Below, in pieces: positions 14,046 to 26,890 of a stretch of 64,000 nucleotides of DNA. Within the stretch, counting starts at the first letter, position 1. The number at the start of each line of letters is the position of its first letter. The stretch lies in NCBI GenBank assembly GCA_013397115.1, contig VWZW01002470.1, positions 1,590,403 through 1,654,402 on the forward strand, given 5' to 3'. This stretch comes from Edolisoma coerulescens (lineage: Eukaryota; Chordata; Aves; Passeriformes; Campephagidae). Position numbers and translations under genes: made by a program. The notes below the pieces were generated by a model that worked only from the letters and a program-made list of their open reading frames with translations, was not told where the DNA came from and ran no database searches.

Positions 14046-17000
14046 CTTTTCCTTGTGCTTGCAGGAAATAATCTTTTTTTATAAAAGTAATTTTGACTTT
14101 TTATTTTTTATTGCTTGTCTAAACTAGAGTTTGGCAAAATCCTAAACCAGGAAAAAACTTCACTGGACAATAGAAATATTTAACTAAAAAGAGAGGAAAG
14201 ATATGAAAAGGAGAAGTGATTTATAGTCTTTGGATTCCATCAGACTCTCCCCAAGAGTGCAAACTTATTTAAGAGAAAAATGAAATAAGTCTTCAGGAGA
14301 AGCTGAAAAATCTTGATAGGATAAGGTTTGGTTTAACGGGATTTAATGGCTGATCACAGCATGAGTTACAGTCCTTGTCTTCTCTGCTCGTGGGTTTTCC
14401 CACTAGTGGCATTTTGTCTTCACCAGGCAGTTGCAGACGGACAGTGGCTGCAAAGCCCAAGGTTCTGAGCCCCAGTTACAAATCAGACCAAAAGCTGAAG
14501 GTTTGCCGTGGCAGGGTGGGGCAGATGCTTTTCAAAAGGGTTACAGTGTTATGTTGCACAGCCAGGAGAGAAATTTAAATGCAGGTATTGGGATGTGAAT
14601 TTATCAGCTAATGGAGGTGACAGAAGTAAATGCTGACGTTTGAGGTCTTGATTGTGGTTTAATTTATCTCTGGTTTTACTTTAACAACCTCCATCAATTT
14701 CAGTGGAAAAAGGCAGTGGTCTCCCACACGGTGTTACAGAGGGTGGTTAATAAATTGCAAGAATTATGAATGTAATACCAGTCTTTCTACAAGGAAACCT
14801 CTGTAGGATAAGAGACGCAGCAGCCAGTAGGTGAGCACTAGGCTGAGCATGAAAGAAATTCACTTTTCAGGTTTTATCATGAGTTGGTTACAGCTGTAAC
14901 CTGGGAAAAGGCTCAGAACAAAGAGGGTGAATTCATCCGTGGGGTACTCGATGTCCCAGATACTGCAGCACCTGGCATTTCTCCAAGGCTGAATCTCTAC
15001 AGAGGACAAAAGAAGACCATAATTTTAGAGAAAATTCATTCACCTGCTGGGGAATAAGAGTGCAGAAAGCTGAATCCTGGTTTGCTGAAGCTGTGCACTC
15101 AGGGGAGGCTCTGTAGGTGAAAGATGGTTCAAGGCCATCTCTTTCAGCAGAAGCCCAAGGGAGCAGTGGAGCCTTCTTTAATCAATATTAACATGTCAAG
15201 CTACATAACTGGCTTCTGAGACAAAGCAGAAAACCTTTGACAAACATTTGATGTTGTTTTTCCAAGTGATGATAAGGATTCTCTTTGGAGGCAGGATCGA
15301 GACCCGGGAGGACAGCTTTGTTTTAATTCACAGTTAACACAGCTGGATCTGAGGAAGGTTTATGTATAAGAGATAAACCCACTATTGTGGTTTTGTTCTG
15401 GATGTGTGAAAAGAAAAACAGGAAAGGAAGAACTGAAGGTGTGGTGGACTGAACTTGGAGAAGTGCTGGTCAGTGGGACCTGTGGAGTGGATTTGTCACT
15501 GCAGACAACACTGCCCTGTTATTTAACTGGTGATCTGTACCCAAATCCTCCATCGGTGCTTTTGTTCTCAATTTGAAAGCACTCCTGGGTGTTTTTGTGA
15601 GGGACAACTGTTGACTTGAACAGACTGAAGTGAAATTGCAGACCTAAACATACCTTGACAGGCCCAATATCTAAATCCATAGTTAGTGTAAAGCTCATAT
15701 CTAAACTTTATTTCTGTGTTGTGAGCAAATTAATTTTATGTAATTTAGATAAAACAAACTGCTGGAGGTTATACACAAAGAACTATGAAGCTGAGTTGGT
15801 GCCCACAGTGGTTATGTTTTTAACAGAAATTGTTTAATTACATCCCTATTATTATGCAATAAAATATATCTTAAAAGGTTTTTGCTGGTTGTCTGGTTGG
15901 CCACACAAAAGATGCCGTAATAACTTCTAGTTTTGCCTGGAGGTGGATATTATCTTCTGTCAGCGTGGAAAATATTTATCCTCCAGGCATTGAAGCATAT
16001 GTTTAGGTTGTTTGTTGTCAGAAAGAAAACACAAAAATCAATAATTCCCGCTCAGATTTTTTTTTTCCTTTACAATGCTCCTTCAAAAACATATGGCAAA
16101 CCCAGATTCTGCCTCTGTGCACTTGGGAGGAGGAAAAGGATGTTTTGAGCCTCTGTTGTCTGCGGCAGCAGCTAAAACTTGGTGAGCACAGAAATGAGAG
16201 CTGCTGGAGTGCCTGCTTTGGGGAAGGGGCACGCAGGGAATGAATGTACCATTGGCCTGGCATCCAGCTACTTCAGATTTCACCCCCCCCCATCAGCAGT
16301 ATTGATAAAATCAGGCGTTTCTCCAACAGAAGAAGCAGCAGGCTCTGCAGTCAGAGCTGCCTTTCCATCCCCTCTCCATGCTTTGTAACCTCCACCAGGT
16401 CCCCACGCCGCAGGGTCTGGCTGGGAGGCTGGGGCAGGAACTTGCATGCTTCGTAAATATTTGTATGTAAACTTGGTGTGATTTGTAAAACAAGTCAATT
16501 TTTGGGGAAGTTCGGATGAGCAGAGGTCTGTTTTCTGAACAGATCTCTGCTGTGGATACGCCGAGTGCTGTTAATCTTGGTGTCTGTTTGCTTCTCTGTG
16601 ACACAAAAACAAGATCTGTTTTTCTAACCTGAGGATTAATTATTAATATTTACATAGTTTTGGACCTGAGGAAAGTGCTAAGAGTTGTTGTTAAGAAAGG
16701 AAGCAGAAGTAATTCTGAAATTCAGTTCTGAAGGCTGTGCATTTACATCCATTTCTTTACTTTTAAACTTTTATTTCCAGATGAGAAATATATGATTGCC
16801 ATATAATTACAAGTCTGCACTACTGACGAGGAGAATGTTGTCATGAATTGAAAATAGGGATAATCTACCCCTCATTTATTGTCATGTATAATTTCTGCAA
16901 ATCCATTTTTTCACTGAGATAAAGACAAGTTTGGGTTTGAAAGACTTTTTTTTCCCCCACAAGAGCTTATTTCTGGTACAACATGAGGAATGGCCAAGTA

Positions 17001-17322
17001 TTCTGTTGTTTTGCAGCATCAAAATTGTAATAATGGGATATTAAATAATTTATCAACATCTGTGCAATGCTTTTCCAAGGGTTTGTGGCTTATTCTGTAA
17101 GTTCATTGTGATTATGGAGAATGAATGCCTGCGTTTAATGGGAAAAATGCCTCCATTTCAGGAAGCTAAAAGATAGTTTCACCTTACTTAGAAAGTTCTG
17201 CAGTTGCCCACGTGCAGTTTTATTTAGGTTTCTGTCAGTGTCTCAAGCCTGCACGTTGAATTTAATGGCAAATCTTCTGATGAGTAGGAAAGAGAAACGA
17301 AAATCCATTTTGTTACCGACAT

Positions 17323-17360
17323 CCTAACGATGTTGTGGGGAATTCTGCCTTGTTTTCCAG
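17323..17360 (+). promoter_or_regulatory. 3' splice site of exon A with branch-site candidate
   Basis: CCTAAC at 17323-17328 matches the vertebrate branch consensus. Its likely branch adenosine at 17327 is 33 bases before the intron end. The tract just before the exon (TTGTTTTCCAG) is a short polypyrimidine run ending in AG at 17359-17360. Confidence 0.8.
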
Positions 17361-17547
17361 AGCAAACACGACCTCCTACGAGATCCTGCAGATGGATTTT
17401 GAGATCGACAACGCCAGCAGCCCGGCGGGGGCCCAGCAGATCACCTGGCAGGTGGAATACCCACGGGACGACTCCGTGAGCGAGCTCGTGGTGTCCGAGA
17501 TCTTCGTCAGCCGAACGATGTTTGTGGGAATCGTTCCTCTGGCCATG
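17361..17547 (+). CDS. TMEM132C: TMEM132-family internal coding exon A (ectodomain segment)
   Basis: Internal exon of 187 bases. The first base completes a codon split across the upstream intron, then 62 full codons follow from 17362 and the exon ends in phase 0 after an ATG (Met) codon. The peptide contains the family signature stretches SYEILQMDFEID, ITWQVEYP (codons 27-34) and VSEIFVS followed by GIVPLAM. It has two N-glycosylation sequons, NTT at codons 2-4 and NAS at codons 17-19, which suit a luminal or extracellular position, and it has no cysteine. In the full protein it should fall in the middle of the ectodomain, very roughly residues 380-450, just before the segment encoded by exon B. 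Splice borders are TTTTCCAG before the exon and GTAAGA after it. The exon is much richer in CpG (16) than the surrounding intron. Family membership is secure; the paralogue is not. Confidence 0.93.
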
Positions 17548-17553
17548 GTAAGA
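17548..17553 (+). promoter_or_regulatory. 5' splice site after exon A
   Basis: ATG|GTAAGA: the intron starts with GTAAGA, a good match to the GTRAGT consensus. It falls in phase 0, matching the start of exon B. Confidence 0.85.
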
Positions 17554-17937
17554 ACCTGCTCCTGCTGCCTTCTGCTGAATGTTTCCGTTGATCCTCGTTA
17601 GTATTCCAGGGAATGGGAGCCTTTTTATTATAAGCTGCTTCCTATGCACCTGCTGCGAGTGATTTAAATGCAAAAAATCCATTTCAATAATATTTTATTT
17701 ACCTGATGTGCCGTAATGGCTCCTTGGAAACCATTTGGGTCTTTTGTGAAAATCCTTTACCGTTTGTGGGTTATTGGCCTGGTACATGGAAATAGCTCCT
17801 CTGGAGCCGTTGTCTTCTGCTGTATTAATGGCACTGCCATGCCTGAGCTCTGAGGGTAAATGTTGTAATTAGTGGGGACATTTTCAATGAAATAAATTAG
17901 CATTGCGTGTGTGGGAAACTTCATTGCTAAACCAAAC

Positions 17938-17990
17938 CACTGGACTGTTTGCTGCTCTGCTTTTCCCCAGAAGAGCCCGACAGTCCAGTG
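17938..17990. other. Hairpin with 11-bp perfect outer stem and inner stem
   Basis: CACTGGACTGT at 17938-17948 is the exact reverse complement of ACAGTCCAGTG at 17980-17990. Inside, GCTCT (17954-17958) can pair with AGAGC (17972-17976), leaving a 13-base loop. It starts 391 bases downstream of the exon A donor. Confidence 0.7.
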
Positions 17991-18595
17991 AGCTGCAAAG
18001 TGGCCATTTAATAAAAGGTCTGGCTGGAGTTACATAGAAAGGACAAAATCCTTTCTGGAGATGGAGGTGTCCAGCAGGTTTGAGGTGTGCGTGTGCAGAA
18101 AGTTTGAGGCTGATGATTTATTTAAAAAATGCAAATATCTCCTGGTAAAATCAGAGGCACCTTTTCTAGGAGGGACCTTTGACCTGTGTTTGGGCCTGGT
18201 GGACTTTTTAGTACCAGAGCTCAACACATGAACAGGGATTTCAGTAGGGAAATTTGTGTGTAAAACCAGAGAAACAGCCAGAGAGTCTGGATGTTACAGC
18301 ACTTCCCTCAGAAACACCCACCCTGTTTTACTTGTTCCTCATTTGCCCTTCCTTTCTGAGTTGGTCTGTGCTGATTTTCTTTCTATTACACCATACAACC
18401 ACCAAATATTGGTGTTTTCCTCTGCATGGCCACTGGCATGACCAGAAACAAGGAAAGATGCTTGTAATGGAAACAAGGCCCCAAACAATTTTAATTTCCA
18501 GTTCCTACTGCCAAAGGCTACACTTCCTGGCAGCCCAGTGATAGGGAAGAAATTATGTGCAGAAAAGTCAATAGAGAATTTTCTTCTATTCCCCC

Positions 18596-18610
18596 TTTTT
18601 TTTTTTTTTT
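18596..18610 (+). repeat. Poly-T tract (T15)
   Basis: A run of 15 T preceded by five C. No recognisable retroposon body is attached on either side. Confidence 0.8.
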
Positions 18611-21600
18611 AAGCATGTAGGAGATGAAACAAAACTCTCATTGTGTGGATGGAATATTATCAAGCACTAATGGTGAATCAGATACAAAAATGACAGAATG
18701 TGGTGCAGGAACATCTTGCACGTGGCATTGTGGTTTCAGGTGCAGAGCACAGAGTTTGGGAGGTGCAGAGCACCATGGATAGAAAGGAAAAGCAAATCCA
18801 GTGCAAAAGCCAACATAACTCAGCCAAAGAACAAATGCAAGGCTGCGACTAAACAGGAACAGACATTTTTAAGCCTTGATAGGGACATTTGGAAGTAACT
18901 GGAATCTTGTCAGCAGTGAGAAAAGCAGAGTTAGTGCAGCAAACCCAGCGGTTCTTCCTTCTCTGTGATGAATGCTGTGGGGGTTTTTGTATTTTTTTAG
19001 AAAAGGAATAAAATACAATACTGGAATACTGGGAATTCCTCCCAAATTATCCATTTCAATTTGAATGATCCTACTTATAAGAAATCTCAGTTTTATTTCT
19101 GGCCAAATTCAGCAAATTCAGCATCTGTAAATAAATAAAACTTTTGCACTAATGAGAGAAACGAAACCAAATTTTCATATTGAAGGAGAACCTGCTTTCT
19201 GCACCACCTCACAGTTCTCTCCAGATCCTTGAGCTCCCAGTAACTGAAACATCCAGTTTCAGCAACTGCACGGGGCCAGGCAGTCGGGATTTCCAAGGAA
19301 ACGACACCCAGATGGAAACAGCACACTCCAGTAATTGAGGATTTGCTTTCTGAAAGCCTTATCTCTACTTCTGCATGAGCAGGGCAGGCTCTGCCCGTGG
19401 GAATGCAGACCATGCCCAGCTGACATGGCAGGGAAAGGGGAAATATCAGGCTGGGTGATCCCACCTGCAGCCTGCACCTCCCAGGAGCTGCTCTGGGTGC
19501 CAGCTGTGCTCCCCTGCTGCTGCTGGCAGGGCTGGCTGGCTCTGGGCACTGCCCTGGTGGCTTCCAAATCCCATCCCTGCCCAGCCCCTCCAGCCCTGCA
19601 GCACTCACTGCAGGGGAAGGCAGTGGGGGATGCTCTCCTGAAGCCAGGCTCTCATTTCCCTCATTCCCAGCTGCTGGGAGGAGTTTGGAGAGGGAAGGGA
19701 CCCTGGGAGCCACCAGCCAGAGCCACGTGGGATGGATGGGATGCTGGGTTTGATTTTGTACAACTCTGCAAGTCCTTCTAAAGGCATTTTCTGTGACCTG
19801 GAACACATAAAATCCATGAAGATGCATTGTCCTGCAGCTGCTAAAGTAATTCCTGCTAAAAAAGCTAAAAGGGATTGGATGGGCCTGCTTGCACAGGGGA
19901 AATAAATAAATGCTAATTCCTAAAGCTCCATGAAAATTAACAAATGAGCTTTTCCTTAAGTACTCTATTATTATTTAGTATTTATGTAGTGTTTTATATT
20001 TTCAGAACACTTTGCAGACATTAATTAATCAGACCTGAATAAACGAAGCTTGATGAGAATAGAAAATTAAATGGAAATGAAGTCGTTCTTACTTAGTTTT
20101 ACCTGTTTCTGAGTGACTTCTAAGTCCCTTTTTATATTCTTAAAGGTACTTTTAAAAACACTTTAAACATCTTACAGTGCTCTTGCTTGTTATCTCTGAA
20201 AACTATTTTGGTTAGAAAAGAGGTAGAATTTATGCCCTTAAGAACAAATGACAGCAGGGATGAGTGGCTTTGAAGAATGTAAATGCTGTTTTGTCACCTA
20301 AACTCTACATAACTCTTTAGGCTGATTTAATTCAGGTGAAAAAGCATGGATGGGAGGATTACTTAGAAGCTGGAATATTGGAGGTTTCTTTGGAGGAGAG
20401 TGGAAGGAATATTTAGTTTTATCTAAGTTTTATGTCATAGCCTTTTGAGATAAAAAGTTGAGAGATTTTAAGCTCTAGAAATGGGTCTGGAAGCTGCTGG
20501 GGAGGGAAGTTTGGAGATGCACGCGGGTTTCTGGCTGGAGCACCACCCTCCTGGGGGGCACAAATGTGTCCCTGAGAACCTCTGAGGATCCTGTTCGGTT
20601 TAACATTCCAGGATCCACTGCCAGGTGAAATCATCAGCCCCTTTGCTCCTGGGAGCTTATCTCCTCTTCTTGTTGCTGATAAACATCGCTGCTAATTGAT
20701 TCTTCCAACATCTGGTGCCCAGATTAACACGTGGAACTAATGTCCCCGAAAGCAAAGGTGATCCATTCCCATCAAATGCAGCAGAATAACAGATCAAGGT
20801 GAGGGGAGCACAGCCAGAGCTCTTTTTGGTTCCTCTGTTTGTTGTGCTCCTGAATATCAGGGGGAGATTCTGCCTTCTGCTGTTAGAGTTGCTGACTCTA
20901 AACACAGCAGGGGATTATTTTAAAACAAGGTTTGTAGGATGGGAGCTGTGAATCTGGTTGATGTCTGATGCAGCAGAAGGTGTGTTTGAGGCATCCAGAA
21001 GGTCCATCAGAACATTCCAAAGTTGGATCTAAACTAGGCACCTTGATTTGTCTTAATATAAAAATGTGATATAATAATCTTGCAAAGTGGAAGTGGATGT
21101 CCTGCTAATTACAGAAACTGATAGCACAGATAAATCTGTTCTGTCCAGTGATGATACCATTCTAAAATTCTCAGTTATTGCTCTTGATCTAAGCAGACAT
21201 AATCTGCAATTTCCATAGCTGTGGAAAGTTGCTGGTAGCAAGGTCGTCAGTGGAGTCTGGCACTCCTGGGATGCAAGAAACAAACACTTCCCCAGCTTTG
21301 AGTCTGGCATCCAGGTTTCTGTCACAAACAAATGTGATTTGATTAATCTGTTATCTAACTAACAGTTGGCAAAAATATAAAGAAAAAGAGAAAAAATTTA
21401 AATCCAGGTCTTTTAAAGAGTTTCTAGGCAACCAGGAACTTAGTGAAAGTAAAGAATCAGACACTGAAGGGATGTATTTTAACTGGCTTTTATAAGAAGG
21501 CTCCAGCTGAGGTTGAAGGCTTGAGGAACAATAGATTTAATATTAGAAAAATACCTGGCATTGTCTTCTTATCTGGGAAAATGATGGCTTGGGCTGTGAC

Positions 21601-23227
21601 TGGCAGCCCTGCTCTTTTAGATGCCCGTGCTGCAGATCCTTTCTGGTGCAGAAACGGAATTGTAAGTCCCAGGCTGTCATTGTTCCAAAGCGTTTTTCAA
21701 ATGCAACAATCAATATTTCCCCAGGGCTCTGCGCCCCTCAGCCTCAAACGTTTCTGTATTTCCTGCAAGTATCTGAACCATGTCTTCAGGAATTTTGTTT
21801 CCTCCCCCAAAAATGTGAGCTCTTGGTTCAGTAGTGGTTTACTGACATTGTGGATCACTGACACAGACGGCTGTGTTTGCTCTGGTGAGGTTTCCTTGGA
21901 TAATTGCATTTCTGGTTGCTGCCAGACAAGAACACCCGGAAAAATTGTCCTTAAAGGTGCCCATCTCTATAACTCAGGCTGAAATGGGGTTGCTGAGTGC
22001 AACACTTGGCTGATTTGTTTGAGAAAAAAACTTTAAAGAATTTATTTTTCCTACAGAAATCGTGGTTTGCTAATGGGACTTAGATTCAGACACCATATAA
22101 ACTCAGTCCAAGGTGGAAGCTGACCCAGACGCAGAAAGCAGCTTACCTTCACCTTAAACTAAAAGAGAAAATGTCAGGCTTTAGCAGCTTTTTCTTTGCT
22201 TGCTCTGGGGTCAGGAATAAAAACCGAAAACACTTAATCCTGAAGTATAAAAAAACCAGGATGGGATGAGTCATTTCTAGCAAACCCAGATGATTTACAT
22301 ATTTTTTTAGAGTTGGTTAAATGCATTTATGTGCAAAATCGTCCCCTCTGTGTTTATCCATTGCACTTAATGCATATTTCTTACTTGAAATCACTCTGAC
22401 CTTTGGCCTTGCAGTTCCCTTTTAGCAGTGCCTTTCTGTTGTACTTTGCATGCAAAGGAACCTGCCCAGAATGGGATTTTGTCCTTCCCAACATTCATCA
22501 TTTCATAGAAAAAAATATTTAAATGAAAATTCAATATAGAGTAGATCTTCATCCCAGAAATATTAGGGATTATCAACATTGTTTTTAAATAAAACTGGAA
22601 TCTGTGGCTCCCAGATCACAGATTTCAGTGGGAATTTTAATACTGATTAATGGCAGCAGGATTGAAGCCTTGAGCTTTCCTAAAATCCCACATTGGAAGG
22701 ATTGATTTTAGACTCAGAGCAAATTAACTACTGTGGAGAGAGCACAGAATAGGAGAAAAGAGATTCTTCTTTTGTATTACTTTATTTCCCATGCCTATAG
22801 CGAGTGTTTTATGTCTCTGTGGCAGAGATAGGATCTGGTGCAATTATTACCATCTCCAAATTAATTGTCATAGAGAATTAAATGGTTTTGTTTTGTCAGG
22901 CTGCTCTGAAAACCACAGGGTGAATTTTATGGAGAAAGATGAAATTTTAAAAGATTTCTCAAAACACATCAGCCAAAACACAAAGCACTGAAGATTTTAT
23001 TAAGTTTGATCAGGGGAAGGCTTTGGCTCTGAAACACGCTGGGAGAGAAATGGTGGGGAGCAGGTGTCGTGAGCAGTGTCCCCGTGGGCTCCGTCTGACT
23101 GAACAGGGCCAGGGGACTTCAGCCTGCACTGTGATCAGACACCCTGAAAAGCCATTTGGGAGTGATCAAAGCTGTTTAACAGCAGAAGAAGTGATTTCCT
23201 TGTAGAACTGAGGTGTTTGATTAAATC

Positions 23228-23641
23228 TTAGAATCAGAGAACGGCCTGAGTCGGAAAGGACCCTAAAGCTCATCCAGGGCAGCCTTGGGCAGGAACCTTC
23301 CACTGTCCCAGGGTGCTCCAAGCCCCGTCCAACCTGTCCCTCCATCCCTTGTCCCCAGTCCCTCTCCAGCTCTCCTGGAGCCCCTTTAGGCCCTGGAAGG
23401 GGCTCTGAGGTCTCCCAGGAGCCTTCTCTTCTCCAGGGGAACATCTCCCAGCCTGGCTCCAGAGCAGAGGGGCTCCAGCCCTGGAGCAGCTCCGGGGCCT
23501 CCTCTCTCCAGCAGCTCCAGGTCCTTGTGCTGTTGGCCCAGGCCTGGGTGCAGCTCTCCATGTGGGATCTCACGAGAGCAGAGAGGCAGAATTATCTCCC
23601 TTGACCTGCTGCCCACACTGCTCTGGATGCAGCCCAGGATA
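23228..23641 (-). mobile_element. CR1 LINE, longer 3'-end fragment (about 410 bp)
   Basis: It starts with a degenerate terminal repeat (TTAGAATCAGAGA), then the core AAAGGACCCTAAAGCTCATCC and GTGCTCCAAGCCCCGTCC, and continues into internal 3' sequence recognisable by CCCAGCCTGGCTCCAGAG, CAGCTCTCCATGTGGGATCTC and TTGACCTGCTGCCCACACTG. The element runs on the minus strand. It is the longest mobile-element remnant in the window and lacks the reverse transcriptase. The open frames that cross it (23166-23573 and 23386-23847, minus) are repeat-derived, not genes. Confidence 0.92.
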
Positions 23642-25595
23642 GACACAATAATGTACAAATATTTTATTTTGGGAGAAAAAAGCGCTTTTTTTCTGAAGTG
23701 AAAATGTCCCATTCTGAATATGGCAGAGAATAGGGCCATTTTGGTAATGTCAGCATTCTTCCTCAGTGTTCTTCCAAAAATGAAATTCCAGACAAATCTC
23801 CTCCATTTCATCAAGTGTTTCATTTTTAACTGGACTGTGTTTTCCAAAGGATATCACATTTTTTCCTCTTTCAGTCTAATTCTGGGCATCTGAAGTAGGT
23901 TTTGGAATGGCTCAATGTGAACCATTATCCCTTTTTTCCCTCTGCACAGTTAAACATCCTCTACCATTTAATTTCGAGAGTGAAAAAGAAAGAAAGAAAC
24001 TAAAGGAAAATTTGCTATTGGTGGGACAAAAATAATGGCATTTTAAATGTTTCCATGAAAGCAGTGTGACATGACAAATTTTAAGAAGCTCTGTGAATAC
24101 TATTAATATTTATGATGCACTCAAGAAAACAGCCATTGTGTGCCACATCCATCAAAGATAAGAATTGTATTCAACTGTGTTGGATGATAAACATTGAATG
24201 ACAATAGCTGGAGATTATACGAGGTTTTCATCCTCATGTTTTATGCCTGCTTGAGTAAAGCACCATGTTATTCCACTGTGAACCAATAATTTGATTTCAT
24301 CAAATTAGATACACTTGCTGATACTCGTTACAATCATATCCAAAATATTAATGAACACACAGGGAAGGCTGATGCTGAGTGCTCCAGATCCTTTAGGATC
24401 GAGTCCTACAGGCTTCCCACTAATCCACCTCTTGGAAGTCACTCTGAAGCTCCCCAAATTGCAGTGATTTGACCACATCCTACCAGTTGTTTGCAGTTTG
24501 GATGAATGCAGGTGATTACCCCGTGGAAAGAAGGCCCTCCCAGCATGGCAAGCTGCCTTTTTACATCCCGCGTTTGTCCTTAAAGCGTTCCCAGCACAGG
24601 GATGGGGCAGGAGTGTCCGTGCCATGGGAACCCTGCTCCGGTCTCACACCAGCACCTGCCTTTGGCTGGGGGGCCCTGGGGTGTCCTAGGGCTGCCCTTG
24701 CTTCTCCTCTTTGTCATCGCTGTAAAATGCAGTTCTGGAGCTCATTTATGACCACCCAGGCAAGCAGCACTGGGGAGAGACAAAGGGGACTTCTCTTCCC
24801 CCTCCTGCTCCCAGCACCACGTCTCCGCCGGGTGCCCATCCCTGGCAGGGTGCAGGGTCCCGTCCCCCTGCTCCCACCCGGTGCTGTGGCTGCTCTGGGG
24901 TTAATCCCCTTGGCACAGAGGCTGTTCTTCCTGCCCCACCTCCTCACTGAGAGTGCAGTGCTCTGGAGGGAGTTCTTGCTGAAGATCAGACTGATGATGC
25001 CTCAGCTCTGCACCACACAGGCCTGGTTTTGGGAAGAAGCTGTGGTTTGGAATGGATTGATGAATATCTGGAGCAGCTTTGGTCAGGGGTTTCTAAATAA
25101 AGCTGTGTTTGGAAGAGGTGACGTGCTGACCATATATCAAGGGTAGGAGGACATCCAGGCATTCCTGCAGCCAGAATGAGCTCAGGTCTCTTTGATCCAT
25201 GTGGACAGTTACTATTCTTAGAAATTCCTCGCCAAGGGTGCACAGGCACTAAATTCTTGTTAGACATAAGTGTTTCCAATAATAAATGTGCAGAGGGAAA
25301 TGCTACGAGGTGTCTTCTGCTGAGCTGGGGATACCTCTGCTCCATTAGGTTTGCTTCCTTCTGTGACAGATTTTCCGATGGGAGTTCAGTGCAAGCTGAG
25401 GGAGGCATCCCTTGGCGGAGGATCGGGAGTGGTGGGAGCTCCTGCAGGGCAGGAGTGAGGGCACAGTGACCTTCCTGACCGGGTGATGGCCAGAGGGAGG
25501 AGCTGAGCCTGCCCGAAGGGGCTGTGAGCAGGACCCACACGGAGGAAAGAGTGTGCTGGAGGGAGCTGCAAAGCTTTTACTTTATCTGCCTTAAA

Positions 25596-25830
25596 AACTC
25601 TTCGTGTTCTTTAACAATTACCCAATAATTTGGCTCATCTGAAAGTTTTTCCAGCGTGCTCACTCCGGTTTTATTGCCAATTAACTTAGCATTCTAGTCT
25701 TGGTCCACAGCTGATTGGCCAGTAATTCGAAGCAAAGCCCTCATCCAAAGGGCATCATTTGTAAAACAGAGAAGAAATCTCCGAGATACTGAAATTACTG
25801 TTAATTTAATCAGCACATGAATATAATGGA
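25596..25830. promoter_or_regulatory. Candidate conserved non-coding element (homeodomain and CCAAT-like motif cluster)
   Basis: AT-rich stretch with repeated ATTA/TAAT cores (ACAATTACCC, CCAATTAACTTAG, GTAATTCG, GAAATTACTGTTAATTTAATC) and GATTGGCC, an inverted CCAAT-type box. There is no repeat signature and no coding potential. The call rests on motif density and texture only. Confidence 0.25.
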
Positions 25831-25968
25831 CACACATGAACAAAATGATGTTTGTTTTTGAGCTGTTCTGCTAGCTGGAGAGGAAGCATTATTAGGAGTA
25901 TTTGGTAGTCAGCCTGCATTTATTAGATGTACAGCAAGATGAGTCCTTTCTACATAAATTAACTTTCT

Positions 25969-25994
25969 ATTATATGTATATATATATATCTATA
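25969..25994 (+). repeat. Imperfect (TA)n microsatellite
   Basis: Alternating T and A for about 26 bases with one G and one C interruption, inside AT-rich sequence. Confidence 0.8.
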
Positions 25995-26890
25995 CTGTAT
26001 TTCTTACATACATGCTGCAATGAAAGTTTTCCTTTTTAAACAGTCATTTGTGTTCTGCACAACTCGTGTTCAAAGCTGTCACTGACCTCAGTGTAGTTAT
26101 TCTGATTTACATGGCCCCAATATAGTTAGGCTTAGGAATTATTTTTCATGTAATTTCTATTTTTTTTTAATTAAATTAAAACAGCAGCATAAAGATGGAG
26201 CAGAGCAGCAATCCAAGAGCTTTAGGAGTTGTAATGAAGCCTATAAGCAGCTATTGTGTGTGGAGAAATTCCTTCCAAAGGTGCCTCAGCTTTACTGAAA
26301 ATGCTAAGCTGCAGCTTTATTAATATAATCAGGATACTCCAGCGCGGTGCTTTGGGACAGCTTTGGAATATTCTGCACTGCTCAGTTCTGAAGTTTGTGA
26401 ATTCGCAGTTTCCCAGCTCTGCCTCTTGTGGGGCTGGGAGGCCAAGCTGCATTTTGTGCTGGTTGGCACTTTTTTGTGAGCTCTTTCAAGATCCATCAGA
26501 GGCAGAAGGCAGCACTCACTCCTGGGGGGTGGGAGAGAGGCAGCAGCACTGCTGAGGGCAGGGAGAGCAGCACGGCAAATTCCAGGTGTCACAGAGGGAA
26601 TAAAGGCAGTCACTGCTGTGGCTGGAGGGGAAGAAACAAATCCAGAGAGTTTCAGGGGGTGAAATGTTGGCATCACACAAATGTGGGAACGAGGACAAGG
26701 AGAAGCTAACAGAGCTTTGCATCATCTTTGGGACCTTGGAATTCTGGGCTGGTAAATGCATTGGCATGGCAATGACTCTCATCATTCCAGCTGCTTTCCA
26801 CAGCTTCTGGGAATGTCACTGCCCAAAACCTCGGTGCCGTGAGAGCAGAGCTGGTGAGGCTGCTGTGCTGGTGCTTGGGAGAGCCCAAAC

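Larger units (their letters stand above)
1..17360 (+). other. Intron upstream of exon A (3' portion, at least 17.4 kb)
   Basis: No coding exon was recognised here. All open frames are short or lack recognisable similarity. Content: two CR1 3'-end fragments (near 1.4 kb and 3.8 kb), a 29-bp tandem duplication near 3.6 kb, a small perfect hairpin at 2340-2359, T-rich tracts such as 7477-7495, and long AT-rich unique sequence. Stretches around 6.93-7.08 kb and 13.86-14.05 kb look like possible conserved non-coding elements. The preceding TMEM132 exon is not in this stretch. Confidence 0.75.

Noticed and set aside
19093..19827. 244-codon open frame on the minus strand
   Set aside because: It lies in a GC-rich patch where the plus strand is also open for 148 codons. 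No family similarity and no splice or codon-use support.
23166..23847. Two overlapping minus-strand frames of 135 and 153 codons
   Set aside because: They run through the CR1 3'-end fragment, which is non-coding untranslated sequence of the element.
24469..25146. 225-codon open frame on the plus strand
   Set aside because: It is open through a GC-rich patch, with no recognisable domain and no conserved texture. Treated as chance.
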